Below, piece after piece: positions 59,048-63,650 of a stretch of 63,650 bases of DNA. The notes beneath the pieces are model-generated. The model was not told where the DNA came from. It saw nothing but the letters and a program-made list of their open reading frames with translations, and did not search any database. Positions within the stretch are counted from its first letter, which is position 1. Each line of letters begins with the position of its first letter. Source of the DNA: Chloroflexota bacterium (GTDB lineage: Bacteria; Chloroflexota; Anaerolineae; Aggregatilineales; Phototrophicaceae); the NCBI GenBank assembly GCA_016223085.1, contig JACRPS010000017.1:1-63650 (forward strand). Direction: 5' to 3'. A program made the translations under genes and the position numbers.

Positions 59048-61471
59048 ATGGCGGAAGTATTCATCTCCTATTCGCGGAAGGATACGGACTTCGTGCGCCG
59101 CCTGCACACGGCGCTGGCCGCGTTAAACCGCGATACCTGGGTGGACTGGGAGGACATTCCGCTGACCGCCGACTGGTGGCGCGAAGTGCAGGGCGGTATC
59201 GAGGCGGCCAATGCCTTTGTGTTTGTCATCTCGCCAGACTCGATTCGGTCGGACATCTGCCGTCAGGAAATTGAACACGCCGTCGCCAACAACAAACGTA
59301 TCATCCCGCTGCTGCGGCGGGAAGTCACCGACCCCGCCGACCGGAAAGCGATGCACCCGGCGATCAGCACGCATAACTGGATTTTTTTCCGGGAAGGCGA
59401 CAATTTTGACACGGCTTTCCAGGCGCTGATTAACGCGCTGAACACCGATTTAAGCTACGTGCGCCAGCACACGCGGCTGCTGGTGCGCGCCCGTGAGTGG
59501 GAGAACAACGGCAACAATCCCAGCTTCCTGCTGGGCGGCGACAACCTGCGCGACGCCGAACACTGGCTGGCGGAAGCGGTCGGCAAGGAGCCGCAGCCGC
59601 TGCCCGTCCACGCCGAATACATCACTGCCAGCCGCACCGCCGAACGGCGGCGGCAGCGGGCGCTGCTGGCGGGGGTATCGGTCGCGCTAGTGGTGTCGCT
59701 GGCGCTGGCGGTAATGGCGCTGCTGCTGTACGGCGAGGCCAACAATCAACGCGCGATTGCCGATCAGGCCGCCGCCACCGCGATTTCCGCCCAGAACGAA
59801 GCACTCAACCAGGCCGGAATCGCGCAGACGCAGGCGGCCATTGCCGCTACTGCCCAGACCGACGCCGAAGCACAGCGCAACATTGCGCTGGCGCAGGCCA
59901 CGACCGTCGCCCGCGAACGCGATCGGGCACAGTCCATCGGGCTGTCGGCTTACGCCCAGGTGGAGCAGTCCGGCCCACAGCCGGAACGCGGCGTGCTGCT
60001 GGCGCTGGAAGCCCTGCAAAACTTCGCCTACACGTGGCAGGCGGAACGGGCGCTGGCGCTGGCTGTACAGGGCGAGTTTAACCATCAAACGCTGGACCGG
60101 CACCGGATGGCAGTGTATTCGGCGGTCTGGTCGCCGGACAGCGCGCGGCTGGTCACGGCCAGCGCGGACGGCACGGCGCGGGTATGGACGGCGGACGGCG
60201 AGGTACAGCATACGCTCCAGCACGGTGATGTCGTTAACCGGGCGCTGTGGTCGCCGGACGGAACGCGCATCACTACCGCCAGCGCCGACCGGACGGCGGC
60301 GATCTGGGACGCAAATACCGGCGATCTGGTTGTCCGCCTCAGCGGACATCAGGGCAACGTGTATGTCGCTGTCTGGTCGCCGGACGGCAGGCTGATTGCC
60401 ACGTCGAGCGCCGACCGCACCGCCCGCATCTGGGATGCCATCAGCGGCAGCCTGCTGCACACGCTGACCGGGCATAACGGCAGCGTCAACAGCGTCGTGT
60501 GGTCGCCGGATGGCAAGCGGCTGGTCACGGCCAGCGACGACACCACCAGCATCATCTGGGATGCCGCCAGCGGCCAGCGGGTGCTGACGCTGATCGGCCA
60601 CACGCGCAACGTCAACCGCGCCGCCTGGTCGCCGGATGGGCGCGCTATCGCCACCGCCAGCGCCGACCGCACCGCCCGCATCTGGGACGCGGCCAGCGGC
60701 CAATCGCTGGTTCTGCTGTCGGCGCATCTGGGCAGTGTCACGCGCGTGGCGTGGTCGCCGGACAGCCGGCGTCTCGTCACCACCAGCACCGACGATACGG
60801 CGCGTATCTGGAACGCCCGCAGCGGCGAACTGCTGTTTACGCTGTTCGGCCACACGGATGATGTGCTGGGTGTCACCTGGTCGCCGGGCGGGCGGCGCAT
60901 CGTCACCACCAGCCGCGATATGACCGCGCGCCTGTGGGACGCCGACAGCGGCGCGCAGATGACGGTGTTTACCGGCCACGCCGACATGGTGTACAGCGTG
61001 GACTGGTCACAGTCCGGCGAGCTGCTGGCGACGGCCAGCGAGGACAGCACCGCGCGCATCTGGCAGACGTGGACCACCGCCCAAAAGCTGATTTCGTTCG
61101 CGCGGCGCTGCTGCGTCGAGCGCCTGCTGACCGACGAGGAACGCCAGCAGTTCGGGCTGCCCCGCCCCACCAGCGTGCCGCCGCCGGCGCAGATCGCCAG
61201 TTGCCCGAACACGCTGCCCTCGCGGCTGTACCCCAACACGCGCGGCCAGGTGACGGATGAAGATGAAACGGCGCTGCGGGTGCGCTCCGGCCCGGGGTTA
61301 GGCAACCCGATCATCGCGCAGATTCCGCCGCGCCAGACGTTCTGGGTACTGGACGGGCCGCAGTGCGCCGATGGTTATGCCTGGTTCCGTGTGATTTTTG
61401 GTATCAACGCGGTGCAGGGCTGGGTGGCCGAAGGCGGCGATGGGAAATATTTCACCGAGCCGGTGGGATAA
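59048..61471 (+). CDS. TIR - WD40 - SH3b protein
   Basis: An 807-residue protein. The N-terminal TIR domain (1-130) has MAEVFISYSRKDTDF, WVDWEDIP and SDICRQEIEHAV, in which Glu 74 sits in the C-x-x-E position of NAD-cleaving TIRs. A single membrane segment follows (about 210-232, LLAGVSVALVVSLALAVMALLL), then a long Ala/Gln-rich coil, then eight or nine WD40 repeats (about 350-680) with AVWSPDG and ARIWD units. The end is an SH3b domain (LRVRSGPGLGNPIIAQI). ATG at 59048 follows AAGGCGG. So a TIR effector is joined to a propeller sensor and SH3b across a membrane. Function in surveillance or antiphage defence is inference. Next gene is a second TIR protein. Confidence 0.85.
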   Translation: MAEVFISYSRKDTDFVRRLHTALAALNRDTWVDWEDIPLTADWWREVQGGIEAANAFVFVISPDSIRSDICRQEIEHAVANNKRIIPLLRREVTDPADRKAMHPAISTHNWIFFREGDNFDTAFQALINALNTDLSYVRQHTRLLVRAREWENNGNNPSFLLGGDNLRDAEHWLAEAVGKEPQPLPVHAEYITASRTAERRRQRALLAGVSVALVVSLALAVMALLLYGEANNQRAIADQAAATAISAQNEALNQAGIAQTQAAIAATAQTDAEAQRNIALAQATTVARERDRAQSIGLSAYAQVEQSGPQPERGVLLALEALQNFAYTWQAERALALAVQGEFNHQTLDRHRMAVYSAVWSPDSARLVTASADGTARVWTADGEVQHTLQHGDVVNRALWSPDGTRITTASADRTAAIWDANTGDLVVRLSGHQGNVYVAVWSPDGRLIATSSADRTARIWDAISGSLLHTLTGHNGSVNSVVWSPDGKRLVTASDDTTSIIWDAASGQRVLTLIGHTRNVNRAAWSPDGRAIATASADRTARIWDAASGQSLVLLSAHLGSVTRVAWSPDSRRLVTTSTDDTARIWNARSGELLFTLFGHTDDVLGVTWSPGGRRIVTTSRDMTARLWDADSGAQMTVFTGHADMVYSVDWSQSGELLATASEDSTARIWQTWTTAQKLISFARRCCVERLLTDEERQQFGLPRPTSVPPPAQIASCPNTLPSRLYPNTRGQVTDEDETALRVRSGPGLGNPIIAQIPPRQTFWVLDGPQCADGYAWFRVIFGINAVQGWVAEGGDGKYFTEPVG

Positions 61472-61472
61472 A

Positions 61473-61514
61473 GACTCAACGCAAAGACGCAGAGGGGCAA
61501 TCCCGCAAGCGGGA
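61473..61514. repeat. CGCAAAGACGCAGAGG-type repeat and hairpin
   Basis: GACTCAACGCAAAGACGC with GCAGAGG (61473-61495) is the same repeat type as 25980-26020. TCCCGC-AA-GCGGGA (61501-61514) is a small perfect hairpin. Both lie between the two TIR genes. Confidence 0.55.
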
Positions 61515-61549
61515 GGCTTTCGCACAGTCGCAAAGGCAGGAAGGACAGC

Positions 61550-63650
61550 ATGACCAGACGGATTTTTATCTCTTACGCGCGCGCCGACGACGAGGCGTTC
61601 GTGCTGAAACTCTACAACGCGCTCAAAACGATGGGCTTCGACCCCTGGTACGACCGCGAAAACATGACCAACGACGGCTCGCCCTTCACCCAGGCCATCG
61701 GCGATGCCATCCGGGACTGCGAGCGGCTGCTGTTTGTGGTTGGGCCGCGCAGCGTGGCCTCGCCCTACTGCGCCGGCGAATGGAAGCTGGCGCTCAAGCT
61801 GTGCAAGCCGGTCGTGCCGCTGCTGCGACTGGGCGATTACAACCTCATTCCGCCCGCCATCGGCAAAGGCCACGCCATAGACTGCCGCGAGGCGCGCGAC
61901 TACGGCGCGGCGCTGAATGAGATCATCCGCATCATCAGCGACCCGGCGCGCGACCCGATTGAACCAAACGGCGCGCCGGCGCTGCCGGACTGGTACATCG
62001 AGCGCCCGCAGTATCTTGAACCGCTCAAGGCCGCGCTGCGAACCGGCGACCCGCTGCTGACCATCACTTCCCGGCAGGAATCGGCGGCGCTGGTCGGCAT
62101 TGGTGGTATCGGCAAAACCACGCTGGCCGCCGCCCTGTGCCTGGACTGCGAAACCCGCCGAACCTTCGACTATATCTTCTGGCTGGAAGCCGGATCGAAC
62201 CGCCGCAAAGCCGACGCCCCGACGTTGATGTACGCCGTTGGCAGCGTCTTTGGCGACCCGTCCGACCCCTACCAGGACCTTAACAGTGCCCGCGCCGTGC
62301 TGTCGAACCACCTGCGCGGGCACAAAACGCTGATCGTGCTGGATGACGTGTGGGACGGCGGCCTGGTCGAAGCCTTTCAGTTTGGCGGCGTGGACTGCCG
62401 CCTGCTCATCACCACCCGACAGAAAGGCATTGCGGGGGAACATGGACAGGCGGTGGATAAGCTGAACCCGACCGAAGGCGCGGCGCTGCTGAACGCCCGC
62501 GCCGGGCGCATTCTGGACTCCGGGGACGCGGAGGCGATTGTCCGGCTGCTGGATGGGCATACCCTGGCGATCACGCTGGCCGCCGCCTGGCTGAAATCCC
62601 GCCCCGGCCAGACCTCCCGCGATCTGCTGGACGACCTGCGCGACGGGTACACCTTCGACGACCTGAACATGAGCGAAACCGACAAAAATAAGAACCTGGA
62701 ACTATCGCTGCGCCTGAGCTACGACAGCCTGACGGATGAGCAGCAGGCGCGCTTCCGGGCGCTGGGCGTGCTGGCCGCCGATGCCACTTTTGACGCGGCG
62801 GCGGCGGGCGCGCTCTGGGGCGATGACCCCGCCAACCGCGCCGGCGCGCGCAAACGCGAGGCTACCCTGGCGCTGCTGCTGGACGCTGGGCTGATAGAAA
62901 CCGTCACCCCTGCTGCCCTCACCCCCGGCCCCCTCCCCGTACACGGAGAGGGGGAGAAGCCTGACGCTGTAGGGGCGCAGCATGCTGCGCCCGATTCGGA
63001 CACATCCCCCCGTTACGGCCAGCACCGGCTGCTGCGCGCCTACGCGTGGGCGCTGCTGGAACGCGCCGGCGAGAGCGACGCCGTTTTCACCCGCTGCGCC
63101 GAGCATTTCATCACCCTGGCGGAAGGCTTCAACACGCTGCCGCCCGAAGCCTGGGGCGCGCTGGAACAGGACGCGCTCAACCTCCAGGCGGTGGGCGACG
63201 AACTGGTACGCCAATGGCGCGCCGGCAACCCGACGCCGGAACTGGCCGACCGCTGCGGGCGCTTTGCCTCGAATATCACCCGCTATCTGGCGAACCGCCG
63301 CGAGGTGCGCCGCCTGGATTGGCTGGAGATAGGATTGGAAGCCAGCCGCCGGGCCGCCGACTCCCGCCGCGAGGCGTTGTTTCTGAATGAAATCGGCTTG
63401 GCGTGGTCGGCGTTGGGGGAGAAACGTAAGGCGCTGGCCTACTACGAGCAGGCCTTGCCGCTGTATCGGGCGGTGGGCGACCGGGGCGGCGAGGCGACGA
63501 CGCTGAACAACATCGGCGGGGCGTGGGATGATTTGGGGGAGAAACGCCAGGCGCTGGCCTACTACGAGCAGGCCTTGCCGCTGTATCGGGCGGTGGGCGA
63601 CCGGGGCGGCGAGGCGACGACGCTGAACAACATCGGCGGGGCGTGGGATG
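61550..63650 (+). CDS. TIR - NB-ARC (STAND) - TPR protein, 3' end beyond the window
   Basis: 700 residues visible. Residues 1-140: TIR domain, MTRRIFISYARADDEAF, DPWYDRENM, and ASPYCAGEWKLAL with Glu 77 in the C-x-x-E position. Residues 175-420: NB-ARC ATPase with Walker A GIGGIGKTT (from 183), Walker B LIVLDDVWD (Asp 265-266), and RLLITTRQ. A winged-helix-like part follows. TPR units of 40 residues start near 620 and are almost identical (ALAYYEQALPLYRAVGDRGG), two visible. Odd: at residues 455-485 there is a run from two repeat families (ALTPGPLPVHGEGEK and palindrome VGAQHAAPD). AAGGCAGGAAGG precedes the ATG. Architecture equals a bacterial NLR-like protein. Confidence 0.9.
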   Translation, partial: MTRRIFISYARADDEAFVLKLYNALKTMGFDPWYDRENMTNDGSPFTQAIGDAIRDCERLLFVVGPRSVASPYCAGEWKLALKLCKPVVPLLRLGDYNLIPPAIGKGHAIDCREARDYGAALNEIIRIISDPARDPIEPNGAPALPDWYIERPQYLEPLKAALRTGDPLLTITSRQESAALVGIGGIGKTTLAAALCLDCETRRTFDYIFWLEAGSNRRKADAPTLMYAVGSVFGDPSDPYQDLNSARAVLSNHLRGHKTLIVLDDVWDGGLVEAFQFGGVDCRLLITTRQKGIAGEHGQAVDKLNPTEGAALLNARAGRILDSGDAEAIVRLLDGHTLAITLAAAWLKSRPGQTSRDLLDDLRDGYTFDDLNMSETDKNKNLELSLRLSYDSLTDEQQARFRALGVLAADATFDAAAAGALWGDDPANRAGARKREATLALLLDAGLIETVTPAALTPGPLPVHGEGEKPDAVGAQHAAPDSDTSPRYGQHRLLRAYAWALLERAGESDAVFTRCAEHFITLAEGFNTLPPEAWGALEQDALNLQAVGDELVRQWRAGNPTPELADRCGRFASNITRYLANRREVRRLDWLEIGLEASRRAADSRREALFLNEIGLAWSALGEKRKALAYYEQALPLYRAVGDRGGEATTLNNIGGAWDDLGEKRQALAYYEQALPLYRAVGDRGGEATTLNNIGGAWD
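62916..62955. repeat. CCCTCACCCCCGG...GAGAGGGGG repeat in coding DNA
   Basis: CCCTCACCCCCGGCCCCCTC and CGGAGAGGGGGA, an imperfect inverted repeat of a widespread kind, read in frame as ALTPGPLPVHGEGE in the TIR-NB-ARC gene. Confidence 0.6.
62969..62996. repeat. GTAGGGGC palindrome, copy 17, in frame in the TIR-NB-ARC gene
   Basis: GTAGGGGCGCAGCA / TGCTGCGCCCGATT; the inner 20 bases are perfect, the right end is diverged. Read from residue 474 as VGAQHAAPD, in the same phase as in proA. Confidence 0.8.
63421..63650 (+). repeat. Near-identical 120-base tandem TPR repeat
   Basis: Bases 63421-63530 and 63541-63650 differ at only two positions in 110 compared. Each 120-base unit codes for one 40-residue TPR. 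The array continues beyond the window. Confidence 0.9.

Noticed and set aside
58882-59274. 130-residue frame across the hairpin region into the TIR gene
   Set aside because: It runs through repeats and reads the TIR gene out of frame.
22654-63000. Palindromes as a CRISPR array
   Set aside because: They are scattered, not evenly spaced, there are no spacers of constant size and no cas genes.

Overview
This window looks like chromosomal DNA from a free-living, GC-rich, signalling-rich bacterium, most likely a member of the Chloroflexota (Anaerolineae-like). That assignment is inference from gene style: huge kinase/STAND/WD40 and TIR/WD40 proteins, lipoproteins with long Thr/Pro-rich linkers, FHA and SH3b proteins, DUF2277 and DUF1152 proteins, and many short dispersed repeats. 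No rRNA is present. There is one clear tRNA, tRNA-Asn(GTT) on the minus strand at 37272-37343, with a good promoter and terminator. No phage, integrase, plasmid or CRISPR genes were seen.

Layout. 0-7.3 kb: a DUF2277 protein, an AraC-type regulator, a zinc-ribbon/FHA protein and a 1505-residue Ser/Thr kinase-STAND-WD40 protein. 7.3-22.7 kb: secreted or lipid-anchored proteins (SH3b lipoprotein, a large extracellular nuclease, a beta-propeller lipoprotein) mixed with carbon metabolism genes (glycerol-3-phosphate dehydrogenase-like, FGGY sugar kinase, altronate dehydratase-like, glycerate kinase, KDPG aldolase) and a DUF1152 pair. 22.7-27.5 kb: a broken REP-associated (RAYT-type) transposase and the proline genes proB and proA with a clan-A glycoside hydrolase-like gene between them. 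27.5-31.4 kb: two-component genes (one membrane histidine kinase, three receivers) and a DedA protein. 31.5-37.3 kb: uvrC, a Uma2 endonuclease-like gene, coaX, a hotdog thioesterase, a class V aminotransferase and tRNA-Asn. 37.5-41.1 kb: a GNAT-like protein, a receiver, a solute-binding lipoprotein and two decayed gene fragments (CorC-like and ThuA-like). 41-54.8 kb: an envelope and phospho-signalling block with PBP1-type synthase, MerB-like protein, PP2C phosphatase, divergent kinase-like protein, FHA-SH3b protein, lipoprotein and M23 peptidase. 54.9-58.6 kb: an MFS transporter, a SWIM zinc-finger protein and a PAS histidine kinase. 58.7-63.65 kb: two consecutive TIR-domain genes, TIR-WD40-SH3b and TIR-NB-ARC-TPR, the second cut by the window end.

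The most unusual signal is a family of about 17 near-identical inverted repeats, core GTAGGGGC...GCCCCTAC, each about 28 bp. They lie in intergenic DNA, supply stop codons, and sit in frame inside genes, including proA and the TIR-NB-ARC gene. Copies also lie inside and on both sides of a RAYT-type transposase that has one premature stop. A second repeat class is heptanucleotide arrays, one of which forms the N-terminal coding region of a lipoprotein gene. The second main interest is the TIR gene pair: both TIR domains keep the Cys-x-x-Glu motif expected of NAD-cleaving TIRs, they carry different ligand-sensing repeats, and the TPR array is almost identical between units at the DNA level. This fits a bacterial NLR-like surveillance or antiphage role, but that role is inference from domain architecture only.
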